From Yoonia litorea (lineage in GTDB: Bacteria > Pseudomonadota > Alphaproteobacteria > Rhodobacterales > Rhodobacteraceae), in NCBI RefSeq assembly GCF_900114675.1, contig NZ_FOZM01000001.1, positions 1,116,001-1,180,000 on the forward strand: a stretch of DNA of 64,000 nucleotides, given 5' to 3'. How positions within the stretch are numbered: position 1 is the stretch's first letter; every line of letters starts with the position of its first letter. Below are positions 17,070-26,425 of this stretch, piece by piece. Under the pieces are notes generated by a model. That model made no database searches, was not told the DNA's origin, and saw nothing but the letters and a program-made list of their open reading frames with translations. Both the position numbers and the translations under genes were made by a program.

Positions 17070-18407
17070 TCACGCCTCTTCGTCTTGCGCCTTGCTCAGC
17101 CCGTATTTCTGCATCTTTTCGTAGAGCGATTTACGCGACAGGCCGAGCGCCTCGTAGGTCTTTTTCAAGCTGCCGCCCTGTGCGGTGAGTGCCGCAGTGA
17201 TCAGTGATTTTTCATGCTCTGCCATGCGTTCGGCCAGTGTCTGACCGCCGGACTGGGCCGCGTCCGCGGTGTCTGTCGGATCAAGCCCAAGAACAAAACG
17301 GTCGGCGGCATTGCGAAGCTCACGGACATTTCCCGGCCAGCTTCGGGTGGCCATGTGGGACAGCACATCCGCTGGCACCTCCGGAAGCGGCTTTGAATAG
17401 CGTGCAGCGGCTTGTGCCGCGAGATTGAGAAAGAGCGAAGGAATATCGTCGCGACGTGCTGAAAGCGGTGGCACAGCGACTGTCACCACATTCAGACGAT
17501 AAAGCAGGTCGGCACGGAAACTGCCTTCTGCCACGGCGTTCTCCAGATCGGTTTTGGCCGCAGCTACGATGCGAATATCGAGGTCCACCGGATCATTGGC
17601 CCCAAGTCGGGTGATCTTGCGCTCCTGTATGGCGTGCAGGAGTTTTGCCTGAACGCTGACAGGCAGGCTGTCGATTTCATCGAGGAACACTGTCCCTTGT
17701 CTGGCGAATTCGAATTTTCCAAAGCGCGCACGCATGGCACCCGGAAAAGCGCCGGCCTCGTGGCCGAAAAGCTCTGATTCAACCAGATCAACGGGCAGGG
17801 CGGCGCAATTGATATGCACGAACGGGTAGGGCGCTCTGGCAGAGAGATCATGCAGCGCCCGTGCTGTCAGGTCCTTGCCAGCGCCGGTCGGGCCAGTGAT
17901 CAGAACATCGGCATCGGTCGCCGCGATGGCCCTGACTGATTTGCGCAGGCCCACCATCGCATCAGAGCGCCCGATCAGGCGGGCCTCCAGCTTGTCGCGG
18001 TTGCCGACCTCGCGTTTCAGGGCGCGGTTCTCGATGGTCAGCCTGCGCTTGTCCAATGCACGTTGGATCGTGCTGACAAGACGTGAGGGGGCGAAGGGCT
18101 TTTCGATAAAGTCGTAGGCCCCGTCGCGCATGGACTGGACCGCGAGGTTCACGTCGCCATGACCCGTCACAAGAATGACGGGAAATTCGGGGTCGATCTC
18201 AAGCGCTTTGCGCATCAACCAAAGCCCGTCGCGGTCTGGCATCCGGATATCTGTGACAAGCACGCCATCAAAGCCGCGCGCGATTCTTGCGAGGGCCGCC
18301 TCGGCGTGATCGAAAATCTCGGCATTGAGGTCGGCAAGCATCAGAGTTTGCGCCGTGGCAAGGCGCAGTTCCTCTTCGTCATCTACAAAAAGGACAGTCT
18401 GGGTCAT
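17070..18407 (-). CDS. Sigma-54-dependent response regulator, DctD-like
   Basis: A 445-residue NtrC-class activator. The receiver domain (1-120) has acidic residues DDEEE at 9-13, phosphoacceptor D53 in [11 protein letters not shown] and K103 in EKPF. The AAA+ domain has Walker A GPTGAGKD (172-179) and Walker B GTVFLDEI (238-245); the sigma-54-contacting loop reads GAFPGA (219-224) in place of the usual GAFTGA. A Fis-type helix-turn-helix ends the protein ([23 protein letters not shown]). It overlaps its partner kinase gene by four bases. Because the TRAP genes follow on the same strand, it probably regulates their transcription, though the genuine C4-dicarboxylate regulon is not implied. Confidence 0.9.
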   Translation of the reverse strand: MTQTVLFVDDEEELRLATAQTLMLADLNAEIFDHAEAALARIARGFDGVLVTDIRMPDRDGLWLMRKALEIDPEFPVILVTGHGDVNLAVQSMRDGAYDFIEKPFAPSRLVSTIQRALDKRRLTIENRALKREVGNRDKLEARLIGRSDAMVGLRKSVRAIAATDADVLITGPTGAGKDLTARALHDLSARAPYPFVHINCAALPVDLVESELFGHEAGAFPGAMRARFGKFEFARQGTVFLDEIDSLPVSVQAKLLHAIQERKITRLGANDPVDLDIRIVAAAKTDLENAVAEGSFRADLLYRLNVVTVAVPPLSARRDDIPSLFLNLAAQAAARYSKPLPEVPADVLSHMATRSWPGNVRELRNAADRFVLGLDPTDTADAAQSGGQTLAERMAEHEKSLITAALTAQGGSLKKTYEALGLSRKSLYEKMQKYGLSKAQDEEA

Positions 18408-20182
18408 TGTGCGGCGACTTGTTTTGGTTCGGCCGGTCGCAGCACAACCGAGAAGACAGCGCCACCCTCTGGATGGTTTTCAGCGGTGAGCGTTCCACCA
18501 AAATCGGAGACAATATTGTAGGAAATGGAGAGCCCAAGACCGAGGCCTTTGCCGGGGGCTTTGGTTGTAAAGAAAGGGTCAAAGATCTGTGTGCTGTGCT
18601 CGGCATCGATTCCCGGTCCGGTATCGCGGACCCGCACTGTGGTGCCGGTCACGGTTAAGGTCACATCACGCGTCTTGTGGCCTTCCATCGCATCAAAGGC
18701 ATTGTTGATCAGATTGACGATGACCTGTTGCAGCCTGACATGGCCGCCTGTGACCCAGATTTCATGCTCTGGCGGCGTGTAGATAATGCGGCCACCCTCA
18801 GAGGCCAATCGCATTTCAATCACGCCGAGCGCATCCTGGATCACGGCATTCAGCAGCAGCGGACCCGTTGCCAGCTGTGGTCTGCGGGCAAAGTTGCGCA
18901 GATGAGCCGAGATTGTCGCCATGCGGTCAGCCATCTTTGAGATGCGCGCAATGTTATCGCGCGCCTCATCCAGACGGTCCCGATCAAGAAAAGCATTGGC
19001 ATTGTCAGCATATGATTTGACGGCGGCAAGCGGTTGGTTAAACTCATGGCTTAGGGCGGCAGACATCTGACCAAGGCCGGACAGTTTTCCAGCCTGGATA
19101 AGATCGGTCTGTGTCTGCTTGAGGTCGGAGAGGGCGGTTTGCAGGTCTCTTGTCCGTTCCTCGACAGCGGTCTCAAGGCGTCGCTTTGCTTCCTGTTCCT
19201 TGGCCCAAGCCTCTGTCTGTCTGGCCTGCCTCAGCAAGAAGGCCAGCAAACCAACCAACCCCAGAACGACGATCAAACCAGCAATGACGAGCGTGTTGAG
19301 GGCTTGCAGTGTGACTGGCAAACGTGGTGTCAGCGAGGCCATTGTCCAGTCAAGATCGCTCAGGCGCTGAGAGGTGAGAACATAGCTGCCGTTGGTGTCG
19401 CCCTCGAATTCAATCAGTTGCGCATCTTCACCAAGGCGCGTGGTTGTGATCGGCAAAAGATCAATGCGATCAATGGGATACTGCAGGTTCTGCGCGATGA
19501 CGCGGCGCGTGGCTTCGCTCAGTGGGCGGATGGCCCGGAAGTGCCAGTCAGGACGCGATGACATAAAAACGAAGTCATTGCGGTCCCAGACCATGATTTC
19601 ACTGTCAGTGCCGCGCCAGATGCTTTCAAACGCTGAAATATTGAATTTAATCGCCAGCACGCCGACGATGCGCTCGCCATCTTCCACGGGTGCCGCGTAG
19701 AAATACCCACGCTCACCGGTGGTCGTGCCGTACACCGAGAAGCTGGACAAAAAGCCGTTCAGGGCTTGGGTAAAATAGCTTTGATAGCTGAAATTACGCC
19801 CGAGAAAGCTGGCAGGCTCGCGGTAACTTGCCGCGGCGATCGTCCGACCGGTGATGTCCATCAGGTAAACGTCAGAGGCCCTGACGGTTGCCGCTGTCTG
19901 ACGCAGATCCTCGTTCACAGCGTCTGCAAGGCGCGCGTTCTCAGGCTGCGAAAGCAGTTCCACCAGCGCAGGGCGTTCGGCAATCAGCGCGGGCAGGGGT
20001 GCATAACGGTCAAGCGTGGCGCGCAGGCTTTCAACCGCAAGTTTGAGCGGAACCGCGTCACGCTCGGCTTGCTGGCGCATATAGTGCCGTTCAAGTGCGG
20101 GAAACGCAGCCGCCGCGACAAGCGCCGACACAGTCGCGAGCGTCGCAATGAGCGCGATGATATGCTTTCGCTTGAACGTCAT
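18404..20182 (-). CDS. Sensor histidine kinase, DctB-like
   Basis: A membrane sensor of 592 residues. One helix lies near residues 8-28, followed by a periplasmic sensing region of about 250 residues with the double-PAS look of DctB proteins (AASYREPASFLGRNFSYQSYFTQAL is characteristic), a second helix near residues 290-312, a short coiled coil (TEAWAKEQEAKRRLETAVEER), the HisKA box ALSHEFNQPLAAVKSYADNA and an ATPase domain ending GKGLGLGLSISYNIV. It should phosphorylate the DctD-like regulator that overlaps its 3' end. The start is ATG 20182; the frame extends 17 codons further up without a convincing ribosome site. The signal sensed is probably the TRAP substrate. Confidence 0.9.
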   Translation of the reverse strand: MTFKRKHIIALIATLATVSALVAAAAFPALERHYMRQQAERDAVPLKLAVESLRATLDRYAPLPALIAERPALVELLSQPENARLADAVNEDLRQTAATVRASDVYLMDITGRTIAAASYREPASFLGRNFSYQSYFTQALNGFLSSFSVYGTTTGERGYFYAAPVEDGERIVGVLAIKFNISAFESIWRGTDSEIMVWDRNDFVFMSSRPDWHFRAIRPLSEATRRVIAQNLQYPIDRIDLLPITTTRLGEDAQLIEFEGDTNGSYVLTSQRLSDLDWTMASLTPRLPVTLQALNTLVIAGLIVVLGLVGLLAFLLRQARQTEAWAKEQEAKRRLETAVEERTRDLQTALSDLKQTQTDLIQAGKLSGLGQMSAALSHEFNQPLAAVKSYADNANAFLDRDRLDEARDNIARISKMADRMATISAHLRNFARRPQLATGPLLLNAVIQDALGVIEMRLASEGGRIIYTPPEHEIWVTGGHVRLQQVIVNLINNAFDAMEGHKTRDVTLTVTGTTVRVRDTGPGIDAEHSTQIFDPFFTTKAPGKGLGLGLSISYNIVSDFGGTLTAENHPEGGAVFSVVLRPAEPKQVAAQ

Positions 20183-20456
20183 GGCGCGACTATGCGTGAT
20201 CGCGGGAATGTTGCACAGTCGAAATTTATCCAAGGCAGCGCTGCAATAGGTTTCGATCTGTCACGTGGGGCGTCGCTGCATTGGCTGAATGTTGCGTCAT
20301 TTCAGGTTGGTAGGGCGTGGACCGCACCTAAGGCAATTTCGCTAACACGTTTCGTATAATCAGTATTATGTAATATATATGCTGGCTGAACCGCAGATCG
20401 TTTGACCTTGATTGACGTCTCTTTTACGACTTTCACAACTGATGACAAAGGCAGCT

Positions 20457-21527
20457 ATGCGCGTTCTTCTGATTTCCACCATGCGCAACGAGGCGCCTTT
20501 CATCCTTGAATGGCTGGCCTATCACCAGCACATCGGCGTCACAGATTTCCTGATCTACAGCAATGATTGCGACGACGGCACTGATCTGATGCTGGATCGA
20601 TTGCAAGCCTTGGGTCATCTTACGCATGAGCGCAATCACTCCGGCGGCAAGAAGTCGGTCCAGTGGCGCGCCTTGACCAAAGCGTTTCGTCATCCGCTCA
20701 GACGATCCGCAGATTGGATCTATGTCGCTGATGTGGATGAGTTTCTCAATATTCATGCCGGTGACGGTCAGATTAGCGATCTGATGGCGGCTTGTCCCGA
20801 CGCCGACGGATTTGCAATTTCATGGCGGATGTTTGGAAACGCTGGCGTGCGCGGGTTCGAAGATCGACCAATCATGGCGCAATTTACCCAAGCGGCACCA
20901 GAGACGCTGGTGTGGCCATGGCGCAGTGTGCAGTATAAGTCATTGTTTAAGAACCAGAATGTCTATGAGCGTCTCGGCGTTCATCGCCCGAAACTGGCCG
21001 ATGGCGAGACAAGTCCGCATTGGGTTGATGGCAATGGCGATATTGATCGCTCCGCTGCGAGCACCTACCAGTTCAGCCAGTCACCCCGATATGGTCTGGC
21101 GCAGATCAATCACTACGCCCTTGGGTCCATCGAAAGCTTTCTTGTCAAACAAGCGCGCGGGAAACCGAACCACGACACCGATCCGATTGACCTGAGCTAC
21201 TGGATCGAGAGAAATTTTGCCTCTGAGGTGGATATGCGTATTTTGCGGCACGGCGCAGCTGTCGATGCGCGTCGTAGCAAACTGATGTCTGATCCGGAGG
21301 TTGCCGAACTGCATGACGCCAGTGTCAGGTGGCGTATCAGAAAGGCATCGGAACTGATTGAAAAACAAGAGAGTTTCGACCTGTATTCAACGCTGTTGCA
21401 AACACCATCGACACGCCCCCTGCCCCTTGCAGATCAGGAAGCCTTGCTCAATCAACTTGTGATGTTGCGGCGCAAGGCACGGCGAGACAAAGCCCGCGAA
21501 AGTGGCAAAACTGCCAATGGCGCGTGA
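20457..21527 (+). CDS. Glycosyltransferase family 2-like protein
   Basis: A cytosolic protein of 356 residues of the Glyco_tranf_2_4 type. It opens with MRVLLISTMRNEAPFILEWLAYH, the usual beginning of this group, and carries the nucleotide-sugar/metal motif VADVDEF near residue 98 as a DXD equivalent. A WPWRSVQYKSLFK region and the HYALGS segment further on also fit. It probably transfers a sugar to a surface or capsular polysaccharide, but neither donor nor acceptor can be inferred. ATG 20457 has AAAGG five bases upstream; ATG 20442 would add five residues. The gene stands alone, 63 bases upstream of aroQ, without other polysaccharide genes nearby. Confidence 0.82.
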   Translation: MRVLLISTMRNEAPFILEWLAYHQHIGVTDFLIYSNDCDDGTDLMLDRLQALGHLTHERNHSGGKKSVQWRALTKAFRHPLRRSADWIYVADVDEFLNIHAGDGQISDLMAACPDADGFAISWRMFGNAGVRGFEDRPIMAQFTQAAPETLVWPWRSVQYKSLFKNQNVYERLGVHRPKLADGETSPHWVDGNGDIDRSAASTYQFSQSPRYGLAQINHYALGSIESFLVKQARGKPNHDTDPIDLSYWIERNFASEVDMRILRHGAAVDARRSKLMSDPEVAELHDASVRWRIRKASELIEKQESFDLYSTLLQTPSTRPLPLADQEALLNQLVMLRRKARRDKARESGKTANGA

Positions 21528-21590
21528 CAACTTCAGAAACGCTGACAAAAAGGCGTTTTCTCACCGACCATGCAGTGGTAGCTAAGCGCC

Positions 21591-22037
21591 ATGACGCGCA
21601 AGATACTGATCCTCAACGGTCCGAACCTCAACCTGCTGGGCACGCGCCAGCCGGAGGTCTATGGCCGTACGACACTTGCCGATATTGAAGCCATGTGCGC
21701 GGCCAAAGCTGCGGATATGGGCGTTGAGGTGACGTGCTATCAGAGCAACCACGAAGGTGCGCTGATTGATCAGATCCATGCTGCACGTGAAGTTTATGAC
21801 GGGATCGTTCTGAACGCGGGGGCCTATACGCATACCTCTGTGGCCTTAATGGACGCAATCGTGAGCGCGTCGCTACCTGTCGTTGAGTTGCATCTGTCCA
21901 ATATTCATGCGCGCGAGGCATTCCGGCACAAATCCTTCATCGCTCCGGTTGCCGTCGGTCAGATCTGCGGGTTTGGCGCCGCGGGGTACCCGCTGGCGAT
22001 GGAGGCATTGGTTTCACATCTTGAGGGGACATCTTGA
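21591..22037 (+). CDS. aroQ: 3-dehydroquinate dehydratase, type II
   Basis: Dehydrates 3-dehydroquinate to 3-dehydroshikimate in the shikimate pathway; the type II enzyme is a small dodecamer. The 148-residue length is standard. Signature segments are [17 protein letters not shown] at the N terminus (with the active-site tyrosine and arginine), [23 protein letters not shown] and [16 protein letters not shown]. The stop overlaps the TTG start of the luxR-type gene that follows, so these two genes are likely translated from one message despite unrelated roles. Confidence 0.96.
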   Translation: MTRKILILNGPNLNLLGTRQPEVYGRTTLADIEAMCAAKAADMGVEVTCYQSNHEGALIDQIHAAREVYDGIVLNAGAYTHTSVALMDAIVSASLPVVELHLSNIHAREAFRHKSFIAPVAVGQICGFGAAGYPLAMEALVSHLEGTS

Positions 22038-22795
22038 GCGATCTGGTCACACACCTCAACGCGATGGCGACCGCAAAGACTGTGGAGGCGCTCTGGGCCC
22101 TGCACACTGAAAAGATGGCGACTTACGGGTTTGACCGTCTGATTTACGGATTTACCCGAAACGGGACTTCCTCGACTTTCGGCAAACCACAAGATCAGTT
22201 GATCCTGTCAACGCAGACCCCCGAATACATGCGTCGCTTCGTGCAGGAAGGCCTTTACTACAATGCGCCGATGTTGCGTTGGGCGCTTGAAAACCAAGGG
22301 GCCTGCAGCTGGCGGTGGATGATGGACATGGAACGTGTCGACAATCTGACTGCCGCCGAAAAGAAGGTCTTGGCCTTTAACAAATCAATGGGTGTGACAG
22401 CAGGCTACACCATTAGTTTCCTGTCACTGGCCCAACGCATAAAAGGTGCGATTGCGCTGACAGCAAAGGCTGGACTGTCTCAGGACGAGGTTGATGCGAT
22501 TTGGGGCACGCATGGTGAAGAAATCCTGCTGATGAACAATATCATGCACCTGAAAGTCCTTACCCTGCCCTATGCCGGCGAGCGTCGTCTGACAAAGCGC
22601 CAGCGCGAGGTTTTGCAGTGGGTGGGCGACGGCAAGACCACCCAGGACATCGCGATATTGTTGGGACTGACGCCCGCGACTGTTGAAAAGCACCTTCGGC
22701 TTGCGCGTGAAGCGTTGGACGTTGATACGACCGCGCAGGCCATCCTGAAAGCGGCTTTGCACAATCAGATGTATGTGGTTGACGCCGACAACTGA
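22034..22795 (+). CDS. LuxR family transcriptional regulator (solo, autoinducer-domain type)
   Basis: A 253-residue regulator: an N-terminal autoinducer-binding-like domain (about 10-165) and a C-terminal LuxR helix-turn-helix ([22 protein letters not shown] to [12 protein letters not shown], 186-229). Aligned by eye to TraR, the pocket positions W57, Y61 and D70 appear as Y65, F69 and A78, while P79, W93 and a glycine near 120 are kept. Loss of the aspartate that holds the homoserine-lactone amide suggests a different ligand or none. No luxI is present in the window. The start is TTG 22034, with GAGGGG upstream and overlap with the aroQ stop; ATG 22064 is an alternative. A perfect palindrome covers its stop codon. 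Confidence 0.87.
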   Translation: MSDLVTHLNAMATAKTVEALWALHTEKMATYGFDRLIYGFTRNGTSSTFGKPQDQLILSTQTPEYMRRFVQEGLYYNAPMLRWALENQGACSWRWMMDMERVDNLTAAEKKVLAFNKSMGVTAGYTISFLSLAQRIKGAIALTAKAGLSQDEVDAIWGTHGEEILLMNNIMHLKVLTLPYAGERRLTKRQREVLQWVGDGKTTQDIAILLGLTPATVEKHLRLAREALDVDTTAQAILKAALHNQMYVVDADN

Positions 22796-22806
22796 CCGGT
22801 CAGTTG
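22789..22806. promoter_or_regulatory. Perfect 18-bp palindrome over the stop of the luxR-type gene
   Basis: CAACTGACC|GGTCAGTTG is fully symmetrical with no spacer. Its length is like LuxR-type operators, but it lacks the CT-N12-AG spacing of a standard lux box. No T-run follows, so it is a poor terminator. It may be a binding site for the adjacent regulator or another dimeric protein. Confidence 0.5.
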
Positions 22807-22828
22807 CCCACAAAAAGTTTCCCCAAAA

Positions 22829-23110
22829 TGCAAGAAATTGCAAAATGGTCAGGAATCCCATACTTTCTTGACCCTACGTTATGTGCGAAAGTATAGGTGT
22901 TCCGTGAGTGTGGGCTTTAAGCCTTGGAGCGTGGGTACATAACCTTGTGATTGCTGGGCTCTGTGTTGCTCTTCCGGTTTACCGGTGGCCTGGTGCCTTG
23001 AAGTTTGCTTCAAGCACCGGCCGACTGGCCATCATCCCCGTCCCGAAAATTGGGGTGCTGGCTTTCTGGCCAGCGTTGTTATTGTCCATAACGGCGCTGG
23101 TCGCATTCTC
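22829..23110 (+). other. Hairpin-rich gap between the luxR-type gene and tsf (possible structured RNA or long 3' leader)
   Basis: This stretch has no convincing gene but many inverted repeats: TGCAA/TTGCA (22829-22842); GGAA..ATACTTTC with GAAAGTAT..TTCC (22852-22903); CCGGT/ACCGG (22974-22985); a 15-bp stem with two bulges, 22987-23003 against 23008-23022; GCTGGC/GCCAGC (23057-23074); and a 9-bp stem 23074-23082 against 23088-23096, whose two G-U pairs form only in plus-strand RNA. A 70-codon frame from GTG 22908 to 23120 also runs through it, is hydrophobic and lacks a ribosome site; I consider it unlikely to be a gene. Confidence 0.4.
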
Positions 23111-23117
23111 CCTCGAA

Positions 23118-23155
23118 TGAAAAAGGGCGGCTCGCTTTTCGCGAACCGCCCTTAA
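23118..23155 (-). terminator. Intrinsic terminator of the rpsB-tsf operon
   Basis: A 13-bp stem, 23123-23135 against 23141-23153, closes a five-base loop. On the minus strand its single non-canonical position is a G-U pair and the stem is followed by TTTTT. It lies 24 bases beyond the tsf stop codon. Confidence 0.85.
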
Positions 23156-23177
23156 TTCGTTCATCAAGCGTTGACGC

Positions 23178-24050
23178 TTAGCTGTTCATCTTTGCAACTT
23201 CGGCAGCGAAGTCTTCTTCTGCCTTTTCAATGCCTTCGCCAACGGCAAGGCGGGCATAGCCGGTGATTGTGACGCCAGCTTCCTTGGCGGCTTCGCCAAC
23301 GGTCAGGTCAGGGTTCACAACGAACTGCTGGCTCAGAAGTGTGATTTCGGCCATGTATTTCTTCATACGACCGACGATCATCTTCTCGATGACAGCCTCT
23401 GGCTTGCCGCTTTCGCGGGCGATGTCCATCTGGACCTGCTTTTCCTTTTCGACGACTGCCGGGTCGAGGTCATCTTCGGAAAGTGCAGCAGGGTTGGCAG
23501 CGGCGATGTGCATCGCAACCTGGCGGCCGAATGCTTCGTTGTCGCCAGACAGTGCGACCAGCACACCGATGTTGCCCATACCGTCAGCAGCAGCGTTGTG
23601 GACGTAAGTGACGACCTGCTCGCCTTCGATTGCGGTCATGCGGCGGACCGACATGTTCTCACCGATGACAGCCACGGCGTCTGTGACAGTCTGCTCAACA
23701 GTCTTGCCGTTCATCTCAGCGGCCTTCAGACCTTCAAGATCGTTTGTGCCCAGCGCTGTTTGCGCGATACCGGCAACCATTTTCTGGAAGTCGGCATTTT
23801 TCGCAACGAAGTCAGTTTCGGAGTTCACTTCAACAGCGATGCCCTTGCCGCCTTCGACAGCAACCGCGACCAGACCTTCTGCGGCCGTGCGGCCGGATTT
23901 CTTGGCGGCCTTTGCCAGACCTTTGGTGCGCAGCCAGTCAACTGCAGCTTCCATGTCGCCATCGTTTTCGGTCAATGCCTTTTTGGCATCCATCATGCCT
24001 GCGCCTGTGCTGTCGCGCAGTTCTTTCACCATTGCAGCGGTGATTGCCAT
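23178..24050 (-). CDS. tsf: Translation elongation factor Ts
   Basis: Exchanges GDP for GTP on EF-Tu. The 290-residue protein starts [26 protein letters not shown], the family's N-terminal UBA-like domain, and carries the EF-Tu-contacting segment [12 protein letters not shown] near residue 80. Length and domain order are normal for Alphaproteobacteria. ATG 24050 is preceded by AAGGAG with good spacing; an upstream in-frame start at 24080 is not needed. It follows rpsB by 74 bases in the classic rpsB-tsf operon and is closed by an intrinsic terminator. Confidence 0.97.
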   Translation of the reverse strand: MAITAAMVKELRDSTGAGMMDAKKALTENDGDMEAAVDWLRTKGLAKAAKKSGRTAAEGLVAVAVEGGKGIAVEVNSETDFVAKNADFQKMVAGIAQTALGTNDLEGLKAAEMNGKTVEQTVTDAVAVIGENMSVRRMTAIEGEQVVTYVHNAAADGMGNIGVLVALSGDNEAFGRQVAMHIAAANPAALSEDDLDPAVVEKEKQVQMDIARESGKPEAVIEKMIVGRMKKYMAEITLLSQQFVVNPDLTVGEAAKEAGVTITGYARLAVGEGIEKAEEDFAAEVAKMNS

Positions 24051-24124
24051 CGTACTTCTCCTTAAGAGGAATTCATCCAAAGCGGGCGGGGCCGTGACCC
24101 CTGCCCTGTCAGATCGGGTTGCGC

Positions 24125-24892
24125 TTACTGAGCGGCCGCTTCTTCAGCGACGACTTCTTCAGCGAGCTCTTCCATAGCGCCCATGTCGACACCGGCAGCA
24201 CCAAGCTGTGCTGTCATACCGTCGAGAGCAGCGCGTGCGGCCAGATCGGTATAAAGCGCGATCGCGCGTGCCGCGTCGTCGTTGCCCGGGATCACATAGT
24301 CCACACCCTCTGGCGAGCAGTTGGTATCGACAACAGCAACAACCGGAATGCCCAGCTTGTTCGCTTCGGCAATGGCGAGGTCTTCTTTGTTGACGTCGAT
24401 GACGAACAGAAGATCAGGCACGCCACCCATTTCACGGATCCCGCCAAGAGACGCTTGCAGTTTGCCCTGCTCGCGTTCCATGCCCAGACGCTCTTTCTTG
24501 GTCAGGCCTGTGAAGCCGGTTTCTGCAGCCTCGTCGATTGCCTTGAGGCGGTTGATCGACTGGGAAACAGTCTGCCAGTTGGTCAGCGTGCCGCCGAGCC
24601 AGCGGTGATTCATGTAGAACTGCGCGGATTTCTCAGCCGCTTCCATGATCGGCTTGGACGCCTGACGCTTTGTGCCGACGAACAGAACACGGCCGCCTTT
24701 GGCGACGGTGTCACGGATGACCTGCAGCGCCTGATCCAGCATTGGAACAGTCTGTGTGAGGTCCATGATGTGGATGCCGTTGCGCGAACCGTAGATGTAC
24801 TTGTCCATCTTCGGGTTCCAGCGGGCGGTCTGGTGACCGAAGTGTACGCCTGCTTCGAGCAGCTGACGCATGGTGAACTCGGGAAGAGCCAT
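24125..24892 (-). CDS. rpsB: 30S ribosomal protein S2
   Basis: Small-subunit ribosomal protein that helps anchor S1. The 255-residue sequence begins [29 protein letters not shown], with the conserved signature, and continues [14 protein letters not shown] and the typical [11 protein letters not shown] and [16 protein letters not shown]. The acidic tail ends [14 protein letters not shown] 24892 follows a GGAAAAGGAAAA ribosome site; eight further in-frame codons upstream are not family-like. It is the first gene of the rpsB-tsf operon. Its 190-base leader is GC-rich and may hold an autoregulatory structure, but I do not recognise a known S2 motif. Confidence 0.97.
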   Translation of the reverse strand: MALPEFTMRQLLEAGVHFGHQTARWNPKMDKYIYGSRNGIHIMDLTQTVPMLDQALQVIRDTVAKGGRVLFVGTKRQASKPIMEAAEKSAQFYMNHRWLGGTLTNWQTVSQSINRLKAIDEAAETGFTGLTKKERLGMEREQGKLQASLGGIREMGGVPDLLFVIDVNKEDLAIAEANKLGIPVVAVVDTNCSPEGVDYVIPGNDDAARAIALYTDLAARAALDGMTAQLGAAGVDMGAMEELAEEVVAEEAAAQ

Positions 24893-25047
24893 GTCGTTTT
24901 CCTTTTCCGGTTTCAAGCCTCAGCGGGGGATCAGCATTTGCCAACCGGTGGATCCTTTGGGATGTCTCCCCATCGGACCCGCCCCCGCCTGCGGGATTAA
25001 GTGCGCGCCTCTTAGCGGGCGTGACCGCCGGTTGCAAGCCTCAGGAT

Positions 25048-25080
25048 GCCTCCGGCGGGAGTTTTTTGGCCAAGATGAAG
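25048..25080 (+). repeat. Short extragenic repeat, copy 1 (GCCTCCGGCGGG core)
   Basis: GCCTCCGGCGGGAG followed by TTTTTTGGCCAAGATGAAG lies between rpsB and the end of the hupE-like gene. CTCC-GGCG-GGAG can form a small hairpin before the T-run. A second copy of the 12-base core with a similar T-rich tail is at 39633-39654 on the minus strand. Confidence 0.55.
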
Positions 25081-25086
25081 GATGGC

Positions 25087-26382
25087 TCAGAGAAAGACGC
25101 GCTCGACAAACCAGTAGGCCCCGACAAAGGCGATTGCCAGTGACGCGGGCACTGCCACGATCCGGCGGTAGGCATCCACCTGATCGCGCATCTGGATGGC
25201 CACCATGCAAAGCGCAAAGAGCGCGGCCAAAGGCGCACCGAAGACCCAGACCGGGTTTTCGAGAACCTGCACCAGACCGGCGGGATTGAGAACGCTGAGC
25301 GCAATCGCGCTGACGAGCAAAAAGAGGTAGATCGCAAACCCGCGGCCAACCTCGTTTTCACCGCGGTCAATCCGCAGTGCCTGCCAGACGCAGAGGAAGA
25401 CGATTGCGATGACAAAGAGTTGGCCGACTTCGACGCCAACATTAAAGCCTATGAGCGCAGGAATGAACGACCCTTCCGGCAAGCCGAACTCACCCAGCAC
25501 CGAGGCAAAGCCCAGACCGTGCAGCAACCCGAAGCCAAAAATGATGAAGGGCCGCCATCTGCTGATGCTGTCAGCCCAGAGATTTTCGACGGCGACAAAG
25601 ACAATCGAAGCCGCGATCAGGGGTTCAACGATGTTCCCGGGCAAGTTCACATAGCCAAGGGCTGCCAGTGCCAGCGTGATCGTGTGTGCGACCGTGAAAA
25701 GCGAGATTTGCAGGATCAGTGGCCGCGCCCTTGCTGCAAGGAAAAAGAGGGCCAGCACAAAGAGGATATGATCAAGCCCCTTCGGAACGATGTGATCAAA
25801 ACCGACAGGGATGTAGTTGAGAAAGCTTTCCATGGCTGAGGCCTGCCCACCGCCTGCCAGATCAATCGGATCGGACAAGGCGCCACCTTCCAGATACCCG
25901 TCATAGGGGGCTGGCACGTCCATCTGGCGCAAGACCAGCACGCCATATGCAGGTGTCCAGCCCATCTGGAGCGTCTCACTGCCCGCAGGCAGATCGGCGG
26001 TGAAGGTGAATGTGGATGTGCGGACTAGCTCTACATCGCCCACGGCAGGCACCGACACTGTTTGCAGGACCGGTGTCAGCGGTTCACCGTCCACCAGAAG
26101 CGTGATGTTGTCTGCCATATCCGGCCAGAAGGCGCGAAACTGCGCGGCAAGCGCATCCGGCGAGAGCGCGCGCAGGTCGTCGTAGGTGGCCGCCTGCGGG
26201 CTTTCATTCGTGTCAGAGGTTTCGGCAAGATCGACACCGGCGACAAAGCTTTCCAGACTGGACCGGATTTCAAACGTGACCTGATCGGGTGTGCTTGTCA
26301 TATCTGCAATGGCTGGCAGGACCTCATGCGCCTGAGCCATTGACGCCAGCGTGATCCATGCCAGCAGAATGCTTGACAACAT
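25087..26382 (-). CDS. HupE/UreJ family membrane protein
   Basis: A 431-residue protein with a signal peptide (LSSILLAWITLASMAQA), a periplasmic domain of about 180 residues and a C-terminal HupE/UreJ_2-type membrane domain of about seven helices. The membrane part contains the family hallmark GFDHIVPKGLDHILFVLALFF near residue 220, GLLHGLGFASVLGEFG and FNVGVEVGQL. HupE/UreJ proteins include nickel and cobalt permeases; this long subtype is common but less studied, so metal import is an inference. ATG 26382 gives the signal peptide directly; an ATG at 26427 is possible. It diverges from a DUF4198 periplasmic gene, with only 43 bases between the starts. Confidence 0.8.
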   Translation of the reverse strand: MLSSILLAWITLASMAQAHEVLPAIADMTSTPDQVTFEIRSSLESFVAGVDLAETSDTNESPQAATYDDLRALSPDALAAQFRAFWPDMADNITLLVDGEPLTPVLQTVSVPAVGDVELVRTSTFTFTADLPAGSETLQMGWTPAYGVLVLRQMDVPAPYDGYLEGGALSDPIDLAGGGQASAMESFLNYIPVGFDHIVPKGLDHILFVLALFFLAARARPLILQISLFTVAHTITLALAALGYVNLPGNIVEPLIAASIVFVAVENLWADSISRWRPFIIFGFGLLHGLGFASVLGEFGLPEGSFIPALIGFNVGVEVGQLFVIAIVFLCVWQALRIDRGENEVGRGFAIYLFLLVSAIALSVLNPAGLVQVLENPVWVFGAPLAALFALCMVAIQMRDQVDAYRRIVAVPASLAIAFVGAYWFVERVFL

Positions 26383-26425
26383 CCTTGTGCATGACACTTT
26401 GGCCGTATTCAGAAAGGAATGTCCC

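Noticed and set aside
22789..22806. Reading the palindrome as a standard lux box
   Set aside because: The CT and AG dinucleotides are eight, not twelve, bases apart, so it does not fit the usual consensus.
22908..23120. Hydrophobic 70-codon frame starting at GTG
   Set aside because: It has no ribosome site and coincides with a dense series of hairpins, which better explains the sequence; kept only as an alternative in the structured-gap entry.
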